From Rahnella aquatilis CIP 78.65 = ATCC 33071 (GTDB taxonomy: Bacteria; Pseudomonadota; Gammaproteobacteria; Enterobacterales; Enterobacteriaceae), in NCBI RefSeq assembly GCF_000241955.1, contig NC_016818.1, positions 2,108,001 to 2,172,000 of the forward strand: a stretch of DNA of 64,000 nucleotides, given 5' to 3'. The notes below the pieces were generated by a model. That model was not told the DNA's origin. It was given only the letters and a program-made list of their open reading frames with translations, and did not search any database. Each line of letters begins with the position of its first letter. Position 1 is the stretch's first letter. Positions 16,312 through 25,425 of the stretch are shown in pieces. Made by a program: the position numbers and the translations under genes.

Positions 16312-17856
16312 TTATTTTTTCTGTGCATCTTTCACCACAATCTGACCACCGGGGATCATCGTGACGCCTGAGATATTCGTACCGGTGGCGTACAAATCAT
16401 TCTGGTAATACAACAGTACCTGCGGTGCCTGCTGGTTAATCTCTTTCTGCGCATCAACGTAAATCGCGTTGCGGGTGTTTTCATCCAGCGCAGAGGCGGC
16501 TTTGTCTAACATGTCGTCCAGTTTCGGATCACTGAAGAAGCCCAGATTTGCGCCGCCGGGGGCAAAGCTTTTGCTGTAGTACAGCGGACGGAGCTGCAGG
16601 TCTGCGCCGTTCGCACCGGAAGACCAGGAGGCCAGAACTGCGCCGGTGTTATCGGCTTTTTTCCCGGCCTGATCGGCAAATGCAGCCTTGGTCCACACGC
16701 CGCTTTCCATAATCCGTACGTCAAGTTTCACGCCGATTTTTGCCCACATGCTTTGCAGCACCTGACCGATACGGGCGTCCTGACCCTGTACGGCAATCGA
16801 CATCGTGAAACCATCGGCCACACCGGCTTCTTTGAGCAGGGCTTTGGCTTTTGCCAGATCCAGCGGATACGGGTTCAGTGTTTTGTCATAACCGGCGGTC
16901 ACCGGTGCCAGCGGAGAATTCGCCGGTTGGGCGAACCCGGACATGATGGCGCGCACCAGTCCGTCGCGGTCGGTGGCGTAGTTCAGCGCCTGACGGACAC
17001 GGACGTCACTCAGGGGTTTAAGGTCGGTATTAAGCGCCACCCAGAAAACGGCAGCACCCGGACTTTCATGCAGACTGAATTTAGGATTGTTTTTCAGTAC
17101 GCGGGCAAATTGCGGCGGCACCGGGTTGATGACGTCGGTTTCACCGGCCTGCAACGCCATGTTCATCACAGAAGGCTCAGCGCTCCAGGTCCATTTGATG
17201 TCGTCCGGTCCGGCGGCTTTATCGCCCCAGTAACCTGGATATTTTTCTTCCAGCACGAATTCGCCGGTTTTGTACTGAACCATTTTGTACGGGCCGGTGC
17301 CGACCGCTTTGCTGTCGAGCGTACCGGTTTTATCTGCCGCCGGGCTGACCATCAGACAGGCGCCGGTTGTCAGTAAATTGAGGAAGGCCGGATAGGGTTT
17401 TTTCAGTTTGAACACGACAGTGGAATCGTCGGTTTTGGTCACGCTGTCGAGGAAAGTGCGCAGACGTCCGCTGGCGGCCAGCCCGCGTCTGGTGTCGAGA
17501 TGACGGGCAAAGTTGGCCACGACGGCGTCGGCGTTAAATGGCGTACCGTCGTGGAATGTGACGCCGCTGCGCAGTTTGAATGTCCACACCAGACCGCTTT
17601 CATCGCTGCTCCATGACGTTGCCAGTGCCGCTTCGGGTTTGAGTTGCGGCGACATGCGCAACAGGCCTTCATACATCGGATCGAGGACCGTGCCGGTAAA
17701 GGTCGCAGTCTGGTTGCCCGGGTCCATGCTGCGCGGTGCTTCGTTTTGCATCACGTTCAGCGTGGCGGCAAAAACCGGCAGCGAAAACGCGGCGAGAAGT
17801 GCGCTGCTCAGCAGCGATAACTGCACGGGACGCCGGATGTAACGGGTAATCTTCAT
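16312..17856 (-). CDS. periplasmic substrate-binding protein, SBP family 5 (GsiB/DppA-like)
   Basis: 514 residues. A signal peptide of about 30 residues (basic start, then LSLLSSALLAAFSLPVFA) cleaves before ATLNVMQ. The family motif is seen as EAPRSMDPGNQ. It is the first gene of the minus-strand operon (binding protein, two permeases, ROK kinase), reading away from the ROK repressor gene. Related proteins bind oligopeptides, glutathione or nickel chelates; the residues quoted do not settle which. Confidence 0.9.
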   Translation of the reverse strand: MKITRYIRRPVQLSLLSSALLAAFSLPVFAATLNVMQNEAPRSMDPGNQTATFTGTVLDPMYEGLLRMSPQLKPEAALATSWSSDESGLVWTFKLRSGVTFHDGTPFNADAVVANFARHLDTRRGLAASGRLRTFLDSVTKTDDSTVVFKLKKPYPAFLNLLTTGACLMVSPAADKTGTLDSKAVGTGPYKMVQYKTGEFVLEEKYPGYWGDKAAGPDDIKWTWSAEPSVMNMALQAGETDVINPVPPQFARVLKNNPKFSLHESPGAAVFWVALNTDLKPLSDVRVRQALNYATDRDGLVRAIMSGFAQPANSPLAPVTAGYDKTLNPYPLDLAKAKALLKEAGVADGFTMSIAVQGQDARIGQVLQSMWAKIGVKLDVRIMESGVWTKAAFADQAGKKADNTGAVLASWSSGANGADLQLRPLYYSKSFAPGGANLGFFSDPKLDDMLDKAASALDENTRNAIYVDAQKEINQQAPQVLLYYQNDLYATGTNISGVTMIPGGQIVVKDAQKK

Positions 17857-18091
17857 GTTCTGCCCTCTGCGTGAAAAATCGGATTAAGTGGCTCTGGCTC
17901 AGTCTGCCGGTTCAGTAAAACGCCGGTGTTAATGACAGTTTGTTTTAACAAAGAGATTTAACAAATAGTTCATATGAAATACTTATATGCGAACATTTAG
18001 TTTAATTTGTGAACTAATTGGCATTGATATATCCATTTCTACCGTTTAATGTCAATGCAGATGAGCGAAAACTGAGAGCACCAAAACGAAT
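17857..18091. promoter_or_regulatory. divergent control region of the second importer locus, with candidate ROK operator
   Basis: This 235-bp AT-rich region lies between the binding-protein gene and the ROK repressor gene. It contains the inverted repeat TTAGTT-N9-AACTAA (17997-18002 / 18012-18017) and a short palindrome TTCATATGAA nearby (17969-17978). Both are plausible binding sites for the divergently encoded repressor. The assignment is inference. Confidence 0.5.
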
Positions 18092-19231
18092 ATGCTAACA
18101 ACTTTGCAACGTCAGATTTTAGGTGCAGTGAATGCTTCGGGCGGTTTAAGCCGTACCGAACTGGCGCAGTTCTCAGGAATGAGTAAAGCGGCTATCGGCG
18201 GTGTGGTGCGTGAAATGATCGAGGCCGGTTTTCTGCATGAAGCGGAAACGGTACCGGGCAACGGACAGGGAAGACCTTCCGTTCGCCTGATGGTGCATCC
18301 TGACGGCGCGTGGTTTGCCGGTGTTTCTTTGCTGCAAAATCCGGCACAGATGGCGCTGATCAATCTGCATGGCGAAATCCTTTCGCGGGTGTCATTTGCC
18401 ACCGATACGGATCCGCAACAACTGGCGGCAAATATCGCCAGTGCATTACCGGCATTGCTCGAGCCTCATCCCGAGGCGGCGAAAAAGCTGGTCGGGCTGG
18501 GTGTGACGCTATCGGGCCTTATCGATGAACATCAGTCGACCTGCGTGCAGTCAGCACTGCTTGGCTGGCGCGATGTGCCGCTGGCGAAGCTGATTTCTCA
18601 GGCGACCGGTATGGAAGTGGCCATTGAAAATGACGCCAAAGCGCTGGCGGTGAGCGAGAAAAGTTTTGGTCAGGCGCGGGATCTGAGCAGCTTTACGCTG
18701 GTCAGCCACGGCGCGGGGATTGGCAGCGCACATTTCATCGCCGGGCAGTTGCATCGTGGTTTACACGGCGGTGCAGGGGAAATCGCGCACTGTACACTGG
18801 AGCTAAACGGTTCCCCCTGTCGCTGCGGCAAACGCGGTTGCCTCGATACGCTGGCCTCACTTAATGCCATTGCGGAAATGGCCAAAGCCGGGGGGCTGAA
18901 CGCCACCACCATCGGCGGGCTGGAGCAACTGGCGATGCAGGGCCAGACGGCGGCAATTCGTATTTTGCACCGGGCCGGTTCGGCACTCGGCCTGGCGATA
19001 TCGCACCTGATTCAAATCAATGACCCGGATCTGATCCTGATCGCGCATCAGGACGCCGATTTTTCCGGACTGTTCGGCACTGTCGTGCATCAGTCCGTAG
19101 AAGCCAACGTGTTGCCGGGTAATGCCGGTAAAACGCCGGTTCGCACTTTTACCCTAAACGACGACACCTGGGCGCGCGCGGCGGCGAGCATTGCCGCACA
19201 CCGCTTTCTGGTGGGTCTGAAGCCTGTCTGA
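18092..19231 (+). CDS. ROK-family transcriptional repressor (NagC/XylR-like)
   Basis: 379 residues: an N-terminal winged HTH (about residues 1-60, GGLSRTELAQFSGMSKAAIG) and a ROK domain with VENDAKALA-type sugar site (AIENDAKALAVSE), GAGIG and the zinc motif CRCGKRGCLD. The sugar-binding residues ENDA and the GxGxG region suggest a sugar or amino-sugar inducer. It is divergent from the importer operon and 3 bp from the next gene, so it probably controls both sides. Confidence 0.9.
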   Translation: MLTTLQRQILGAVNASGGLSRTELAQFSGMSKAAIGGVVREMIEAGFLHEAETVPGNGQGRPSVRLMVHPDGAWFAGVSLLQNPAQMALINLHGEILSRVSFATDTDPQQLAANIASALPALLEPHPEAAKKLVGLGVTLSGLIDEHQSTCVQSALLGWRDVPLAKLISQATGMEVAIENDAKALAVSEKSFGQARDLSSFTLVSHGAGIGSAHFIAGQLHRGLHGGAGEIAHCTLELNGSPCRCGKRGCLDTLASLNAIAEMAKAGGLNATTIGGLEQLAMQGQTAAIRILHRAGSALGLAISHLIQINDPDLILIAHQDADFSGLFGTVVHQSVEANVLPGNAGKTPVRTFTLNDDTWARAAASIAAHRFLVGLKPV

Positions 19232-19243
19232 GGAATGAGCAAC

Positions 19244-20677
19244 ATGCGTATAGCGGTCAGCGGTATCCATATTGAATGCAGCACTTATAATCCGGTGCTT
19301 AATGAGGAAAAGGATTTCACCGTGGTGCGTGATGCGCAGTTACTGGCATCACCGCGTTTTCGTTTTTTGCAGGACTATCCTGCGACGTTTTTACCGACAA
19401 TTCACGCCCGTGCTATTGCCGGTGGTCCGGTAGCGCGTGCGACGTACGATAAATTCAAAGCGGAAATGCTGGCAGGGCTGGAAGCGCAAAAACCGTTTGA
19501 TGGTTTATACCTGGCGATGCATGGCGCGATGTATGTCGAAGGATTAGAAGATGCCGAAGGCGACTGGATCGCGGCTGCGCGCAAAGCTGTCGGGCCGGAT
19601 TGTCCGATCAGTGTCAGTTACGATCTGCACGGTAATGTTTCGCAGCGCATTATTGACGCCATTGATATGTTTTCGACTTACCGCACCGCGCCGCATATTG
19701 ATGTGGAAGAAACCATGCGCCGTTCTGTCGCCATGCTGGTGAAGCATCTGCAAACCGGCGTGAAACCGACGTTGCTGTGGGTGCCGGTGCCGGTAGTGTT
19801 ACCGGGTGAGCGTACCAGTACGGAAGATGAACCGGCGAAAAGTTTATACGCCCGCCTGCCGGAAATGGACGAAGTGGAAGGAGTCTGGGACAGTTCGCTG
19901 ATGGTCGGGTACGTATGGGCAGATGAGCCGCGTGCGACAGCCGCCGTGATCATGACCGGCACCGACCGCACCGTGCTGGAACAGCAGGCCAGACAACTGG
20001 CACAGGCTTACTGGGACGCGCGCGAGGACTTTGTGTTTGGCTGTGAAACCGACACTGTTGAAGCCTGTGTGAAAAAAGCGATTGCCAGTGAAACGCGGCC
20101 GGTGGTACTGGCGGATTCCGGCGATAATCCGACCGGCGGCGGTGTCGGCGACCGGGCGGACGTATTACAGGAGCTGATCAGACAGTATGCGCAGAATACC
20201 ATCGTTGCTGGTATTGCCGATGCACCGGCAACCGACGCGGCATTCAATGCCGGTGTCGGGTCAACACTGACGCTGACACTTGGCGCGTCGCTTGATCATT
20301 CCAGCCCGCAGGTGAAAGGTGAATTTGAGGTCGTCTTCCTGCTCGACGCACTGGCACCGGCTGATCGTCAGGCGGTACTGCGCACTGGCGGCATTGATGT
20401 GGTCGTTTCGGCGCGTCGTCGTCCGTATCACAACATCAGCGATTTCACCGCGCTGGAACTGGATCCGCATACCGCCGATATTGTCGTCGTGAAATCCGGC
20501 TATCTGTCGCCGGAGCTGGCACCGATTGCCAGCCCGAACCTGATGGCGTTGTCTAATGGCGTGGTCGATCAGTTTGTCGAACGCCTGCCGCGCCTGCGCA
20601 AACCGCGCAAAACCTTCCCGTTTGACCGTGACTTCAGCTACGCGCCGCAGGTGCAGCTTTCTTCCAGGAGCAAATGA
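19244..20677 (+). CDS. M81-family metallopeptidase (MlrC-like)
   Basis: About 477 residues from the ATG at 19244, which has GAGGA 9 bases upstream. An earlier ATG at 19235 directly abuts that GAGGA. The N-terminal domain starts RIAVSGIHIECSTYNP, has the metal-region motifs SYDLHGNVS and YRTAPHIDVEETM, and DSGDNPTGGGVGD opens the C-terminal half. The family is named for microcystinase MlrC, which cleaves the linearised toxin. Most members, including enterobacterial ones, have unknown peptide-like substrates. No signal peptide, so it is cytoplasmic. It lies between the repressor and the importer ATPase. Confidence 0.88.
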   Translation: MRIAVSGIHIECSTYNPVLNEEKDFTVVRDAQLLASPRFRFLQDYPATFLPTIHARAIAGGPVARATYDKFKAEMLAGLEAQKPFDGLYLAMHGAMYVEGLEDAEGDWIAAARKAVGPDCPISVSYDLHGNVSQRIIDAIDMFSTYRTAPHIDVEETMRRSVAMLVKHLQTGVKPTLLWVPVPVVLPGERTSTEDEPAKSLYARLPEMDEVEGVWDSSLMVGYVWADEPRATAAVIMTGTDRTVLEQQARQLAQAYWDAREDFVFGCETDTVEACVKKAIASETRPVVLADSGDNPTGGGVGDRADVLQELIRQYAQNTIVAGIADAPATDAAFNAGVGSTLTLTLGASLDHSSPQVKGEFEVVFLLDALAPADRQAVLRTGGIDVVVSARRRPYHNISDFTALELDPHTADIVVVKSGYLSPELAPIASPNLMALSNGVVDQFVERLPRLRKPRKTFPFDRDFSYAPQVQLSSRSK

Positions 20678-20678
20678 A

Positions 20679-22511
20679 ATGAACCCGACCCCCGGACAAC
20701 CGGAAAACCATCAGCCCGTGCTGAGCGTGAAACATCTCACTACCTCGTTTCGCGGCGAAGACGACTGGCTGCCGGTGGTACGTGATTTGTCGTTTGATGT
20801 CTATCCCGGCGAAACGCTGGCGATCGTCGGCGAATCCGGTTCGGGAAAAAGCGTGACGTCGCTGTCGGTGATGCGTTTGCTTAAAGCGCAGGGCAGCAAA
20901 ATTGAAGGCGAAGTCTGGCTGAATCAGCGCAGTTTGCTGGCGCTTTCGGACAAGCAGATGCGTGATATTCGCGGCAACGACATGGCGATGATTTTCCAGG
21001 AGCCGATGACGTCGCTCAATCCGACTTTCAGTATCGGCAGGCAGATTGCCGAGAGCCTGAAGCGGCACCGGGGGATGTCATCCGCTCAGGCACGGGCGGA
21101 AACCCTGCGCTTGCTGGAGAAAGTCCGCATCCCGAATGCCAGCGCGCGTTTCGACGAGTATCCGCATCAGTTTTCCGGCGGGATGCGTCAGCGCGTAATG
21201 ATTGCCATGGCACTGGCGCTGAAACCTAAATTACTGATTGCGGACGAACCCACGACCGCGCTGGACGTGACCATTCAGGGGCAGATTCTGGACCTGATTA
21301 AAACGTTGCAGGAAGAAGAAGGAATGGCGGTGTTGTTTATCACGCACGATATGGGCGTGGTGGCAGAAATCGCTGACCGCACGCTGGTGATGTATCGTGG
21401 TGAAGCGGTGGAAAGCGGGGCGACGGAGGATATTTTCCATCGCCCGCAACATCCTTATACCCGCGCTTTGCTGGCCGCCGTGCCGAAACTCGGGTCGATG
21501 CAGGGGCGTGCATGGCCGTTGCGTTTTCCGCAAATCAATCTGCAAACCGGTGAGGCAAGCGAGCCGGGGGAAGTGGCAGGAACGGTCGGTTCGGGGCTGA
21601 CGCCATTGCTCTCGGTGAAAAATCTCAGTGCACGTTTCCCGGTGTATGGCGGCATATTCAGCCGTCAGGTTGGCGCGGTACATGCGGTAGAAAACATTAG
21701 CTTTGATTTATTCCAGGGGGAAACGCTGTCGCTGGTAGGGGAATCTGGCTGTGGAAAATCCACCACCGGCCGCGCGGTAACGCGACTGCTGAAACCACAC
21801 AGCGGTGCGATTGATTTCGATGGTTTTGATGTGATGAATCTGGGGAGGCGCGATATTTTACAGATGCGTCAGCGTATCCAGATGATTTTTCAGGATCCAT
21901 TTGCCAGCCTGAATCCGCGCATGCGAATTGGCGACGCGCTGATTGAACCGATGTTGCAACATAAACTGCATAACCGCAGCGATGCAAAAGAGAAAGCCGC
22001 GTCGTTGCTGCAAAAAGTCGGACTGTCGCCGGACATGCTGCGCCGTTTTCCACACGAGTTTTCCGGTGGTCAGCGCCAGCGAATTTGTATTGCGCGCGCC
22101 CTGACGCTTGATCCGAAAGTGATTGTCGCCGATGAATCGGTATCTGCGCTGGATGTGTCGGTGAAAGCGCAGGTGGTGAATTTGCTGCTCGATTTGCAGG
22201 AAAGCATGAATCTGTCGTACCTGTTTATTTCGCACGATATGGCGGTGGTCGAGCGGGTGAGTCATCGCGTGGCGGTGATGTATCTGGGCGAGATTGTGGA
22301 GATAGGCCCGCGCGCGGCGATATTTGACAATCCACAGCATGCGTATACACGAAAACTGATGGCCTCAGTGCCGGTACCGGATCCGTCGCGCAGAATGCTG
22401 AAACGGCAAATGCAGGTCGATGAGCTGAAAAGCCCGGTGCGTGATAACGGCTATATTCCGCCGCAACGGCAATATCAGGAAGTGTCAGCAGGACATTTTG
22501 TTCAGGTTTGA
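20679..22511 (+). CDS. fused double ATPase of peptide-type ABC importer (GsiA-like)
   Basis: 610 residues from the ATG at 20679, whose first base is 2 bp past the M81 stop; an upstream in-frame extension lies inside that gene. It has two complete ATPase units: first with [35 protein letters not shown]; second with [36 protein letters not shown]. Walker B of the second unit has Ser in place of the Pro after the catalytic Glu. It is the same layout as E. coli GsiA. It supplies both ATPase halves for the two permeases encoded on the opposite strand, so the importer is split over two divergent transcripts. Confidence 0.9.
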   Translation: MNPTPGQPENHQPVLSVKHLTTSFRGEDDWLPVVRDLSFDVYPGETLAIVGESGSGKSVTSLSVMRLLKAQGSKIEGEVWLNQRSLLALSDKQMRDIRGNDMAMIFQEPMTSLNPTFSIGRQIAESLKRHRGMSSAQARAETLRLLEKVRIPNASARFDEYPHQFSGGMRQRVMIAMALALKPKLLIADEPTTALDVTIQGQILDLIKTLQEEEGMAVLFITHDMGVVAEIADRTLVMYRGEAVESGATEDIFHRPQHPYTRALLAAVPKLGSMQGRAWPLRFPQINLQTGEASEPGEVAGTVGSGLTPLLSVKNLSARFPVYGGIFSRQVGAVHAVENISFDLFQGETLSLVGESGCGKSTTGRAVTRLLKPHSGAIDFDGFDVMNLGRRDILQMRQRIQMIFQDPFASLNPRMRIGDALIEPMLQHKLHNRSDAKEKAASLLQKVGLSPDMLRRFPHEFSGGQRQRICIARALTLDPKVIVADESVSALDVSVKAQVVNLLLDLQESMNLSYLFISHDMAVVERVSHRVAVMYLGEIVEIGPRAAIFDNPQHAYTRKLMASVPVPDPSRRMLKRQMQVDELKSPVRDNGYIPPQRQYQEVSAGHFVQV

Positions 22512-22614
22512 TAGTTAACGGCTCAAACCTTCGGGTCGAAGGTTCTCTATCCTTCCCAGTCTGTGTTTTATTTGATTTTTGATGTTGTTGGGAAGTGAGG
22601 TGACGTCTTGAAGA

Positions 22615-22699
<85 letters not shown>

Positions 22700-22912
22700 A
22701 CAACTTTTGTGGCATTTACTACATACTTCTTGGCCAAAACCATCATGTGCTACATGGATGATTTTTGTCGCTGCAGCGGTTAGCTGCGAACGGGGCGCAT
22801 AATACCAAATGATTCGAAGGTGTAAAGCGCTGAAAGCGATAATAAAGTTCGTTTGCGGTTTTTTTGCCCTTAACGGTGTTTCTCTGAGCGAAAAACACCG
22901 TCAGGACGCGGA

Positions 22913-23761
22913 TTACAGAATGACAGTACGGTTTCCGTAAACGAAGACACGCTGCGCCAGCACGCGGTATAACGCCCGGCTGAGCACATTTTTTTCAACG
23001 TCGCGCCCGGCGCGCATCATATCTTCTGCCGTATAAGTGTGATCGACGTTAATCACGTCCTGCATGATGATCGGACCTTCATCCAGGTTGTCGTTCACGT
23101 AGTGCGCCGTAGCACCAATCAGTTTCACGCCGCGCTCATACGCCTGATGATACGGGCGGGCACCAATAAATGCCGGCAGGAAGGAGTGGTGAATGTTGAT
23201 CACCTGATGCGGATAATGCTGCACAAAGCCCGGCGTCAGAACGCGCATGTATTTAGCCAGCACCACATAATCAGGCTGATACTGGTCGATTTGCGCAATC
23301 ATCGCGCTGTCGTGCTGTTCGCGGGTCAGACCGTCATGGCTGACCAGATGGAACGGAATATCAAAGCGTTCCACCAACGTTTGCAGGGTGTCGTGGTTAC
23401 CGATCACTGCGGCGATTTCGACATCCAGACCGCCGTAAGCGGCTTTCATCAGCAGATCGCCCAGGCAATGCGCTTCTTTGGTCACCAGGATCACGATACG
23501 GCGGCGACCGGTGCTGTTCAGTTCGCGCACGGAACCCGCTGGCAGTGCGCTGTCGAGATCGGCCAGCAGCGTGGTGTCGTTGAAAATCCCTTCCAGCTCG
23601 GTACGCATAAAGAAGCGTCCGGTGCGGTGATCGACGAATTCGTTGTTTTGCACGATATTCAGTTCGTGCTTGTAACAAATGTTGGTGATTTTGGCGATCA
23701 GCCCTTTTGCATCAGGGCAAATGGTGCGTAATACCTTGGTTTGTACGTTCTGTTGCGGCAT
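22913..23761 (-). CDS. purU: formyltetrahydrofolate deformylase
   Basis: 282 residues from the ATG at 23761, matching the E. coli length of about 280. A TTG at 23782 would add 7 residues, but AGGA upstream of the ATG favours the shorter form. It has an N-terminal ACT domain (VLRTICPDAKGLIAKITNIC) and a C-terminal formyl-transferase-like domain with the catalytic segment INIHHSFLPAFIGA. It hydrolyses 10-formyl-THF to THF and formate, supplying formate for PurT and balancing one-carbon units. Confidence 0.96.
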   Translation of the reverse strand: MPQQNVQTKVLRTICPDAKGLIAKITNICYKHELNIVQNNEFVDHRTGRFFMRTELEGIFNDTTLLADLDSALPAGSVRELNSTGRRRIVILVTKEAHCLGDLLMKAAYGGLDVEIAAVIGNHDTLQTLVERFDIPFHLVSHDGLTREQHDSAMIAQIDQYQPDYVVLAKYMRVLTPGFVQHYPHQVINIHHSFLPAFIGARPYHQAYERGVKLIGATAHYVNDNLDEGPIIMQDVINVDHTYTAEDMMRAGRDVEKNVLSRALYRVLAQRVFVYGNRTVIL

Positions 23762-23804
23762 GAGGGTGTGGATCCTGTCCAAGACTTAAAATAGTACGGT
23801 TGAA

Positions 23805-24269
23805 TTATTTACCGCAGCACTTCTTATATTTTTTACCCGATCCGCACGGGCAGGCGTCATTGCGACCTGTCTGCGGTTTAATTCCGTCGATATAGTACCA
23901 GCGTTCGTTCAAACGAAGAAATCGCGAACGTTCATGGATCAGCTGAATGTGTTCGTCGCCGGTTTCTGTGAATCGCGCGGCAAACTCAACAAAACCTTCA
24001 TCAGCATTGCGTCCGTCTGACTGGGCGATCACCTGTAGGCCTTGCCAGTGCGTACTGGCAAAGCCGTCCTGTAAACTGTTGCGCCATTGCTCGGGGTGAC
24101 AATCCGGGTGCCAGGTGGCGATCAGATAACTCGCATTTTTCAGGACGTAGGCGGTATAGCGTGAGCGCATCAGCGCAGACGGTGTCGGCGCTACTTTACG
24201 CTCAGCGATGTATGGCTGGCAGCACTCTTCGAAAGAAAGGTTGCTGCAACATGGGCAAAGTTCTGACAC
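23805..24269 (-). CDS. ychJ: YchJ family protein with SEC-C metal-binding motif
   Basis: 154 residues from a GTG at 24269 that has AGGAG five bases upstream; this fits the ~152-residue E. coli protein better than the longer TTG/ATG readings. A Cys cluster at the N-terminus (SELCPCCSN) and a C-terminal SEC-C motif ([16 protein letters not shown]) bracket an NTF2-like centre ([10 protein letters not shown]). SEC-C motifs bind zinc. The cellular role is unknown. Confidence 0.92.
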   Translation of the reverse strand: MSELCPCCSNLSFEECCQPYIAERKVAPTPSALMRSRYTAYVLKNASYLIATWHPDCHPEQWRNSLQDGFASTHWQGLQVIAQSDGRNADEGFVEFAARFTETGDEHIQLIHERSRFLRLNERWYYIDGIKPQTGRNDACPCGSGKKYKKCCGK

Positions 24270-24417
24270 GGAAACTCCTGAATTGCAGGGCTTATACATT
24301 GAACAACGCAGGTTACGCTATTGAATGCACCAAACCGATATGTTACCTAACAAACTCGCCGGGTGACAACGCGCTTGCCCGCTGATTCTAACGCTATGCG
24401 CAATATAAGGTCATCAG

Positions 24418-25329
24418 ATGAGCAGAAAAGTCACCATTGGTCTTGCCCTTGGCTCGGGAGCCGCGAAAGGGTGGGCGCACATTGGTGTGATTAATGCCCT
24501 GAAAGAAATGGATATCGAGGTCGATGTCGTCGCCGGTTGTTCGGTCGGCGCACTGGTCGGCGCGGCCTACGTCAGTAACAGATTACCGGCAATAGAAACC
24601 TGGGTCCGCTCGTTCAGTTACTGGGATGTGCTGCGGCTGATGGATTTTTCGTGGAAGCGCGGAGGATTGCTGCGCGGAGAGCGTGTGTTCAATGCCGTGG
24701 GGCAGTTGATCCGCATTGATGAGTTTGAAAAGTGCTCGAAGAAGTTTGGCGCAGTTGCCACCAATCTGAGTACCGGTCGCGAATTGTGGCTGACAGAAGG
24801 GGATTTGCATGAGGCTATCCGCGCCTCGTGCAGCATGCCCGGCCTGCTGGCACCGGTCTGGCACAACGGTTACTGGCTGGTTGACGGGGCGGTGGTGAAT
24901 CCGGTGCCCATTTCGCTAACCCGCGCACTTGGTGCAGATATCGTTATCGCCGTCGATCTCCAGCACGACGCGCATCTGATGCAGCAGGATTTGCTGACAG
25001 TACAACCGACGGGGGAAGCACTGGATACTGAGAAAGAAGTGAGCTGGCGTGACAGAATACGCCAGCGTTTAACCCGGCCAAATGCCCGAAAACCCAACGT
25101 CAGCCCCTCGGCGATGGAAATTATGTCAACGTCCATTCAGGTGCTGGAAAACCGCCTCAAGCGTAACCGTATGGCAGGCGATCCGCCGGATGTGCTGATC
25201 CAGCCTTATTGTCCGCAAATCTCGACACTGGATTTCCATCGGGCAGAAGAAGCGATCGAGGCGGGCCGTCTTGCCGTTGAAAAACAGAGAGAGCAATTGC
25301 TGCCCCTGATTAAAAATAGACAGTTCTGA
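24418..25329 (+). CDS. rssA: patatin-like phospholipase family protein RssA
   Basis: 303 residues. The patatin motifs are GSGAAKGWAHIG (oxyanion hole), GCSVGAL (nucleophile Ser) and VDGAVVNPVP (catalytic Asp). The length equals E. coli RssA (about 301). It is the first gene of the rssA-rssB pair. Its exact role is unsettled. Confidence 0.95.
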   Translation: MSRKVTIGLALGSGAAKGWAHIGVINALKEMDIEVDVVAGCSVGALVGAAYVSNRLPAIETWVRSFSYWDVLRLMDFSWKRGGLLRGERVFNAVGQLIRIDEFEKCSKKFGAVATNLSTGRELWLTEGDLHEAIRASCSMPGLLAPVWHNGYWLVDGAVVNPVPISLTRALGADIVIAVDLQHDAHLMQQDLLTVQPTGEALDTEKEVSWRDRIRQRLTRPNARKPNVSPSAMEIMSTSIQVLENRLKRNRMAGDPPDVLIQPYCPQISTLDFHRAEEAIEAGRLAVEKQREQLLPLIKNRQF

Positions 25330-25425
25330 ATGGCTTAAAATGTGTTTGGCCTAATCTGACAATTCTGCCAAGCAAAAACAGGCTTTATGAGCCACTATTA
25401 GAATAAGAAATTCTGGGGGACCCTG

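Noticed and set aside
20679..22511. Calling the second importer the E. coli glutathione system gsiABCD
   Set aside because: Only the double-ATPase layout matches. There is no iaaA, the genes are split over two strands, and ROK and M81 genes are added.
22530..22548. AACCTTCG-GGT-CGAAGGTT hairpin near tRNA-Tyr as a terminator
   Set aside because: The stem is perfect but no T run follows on either strand, so termination cannot be claimed.
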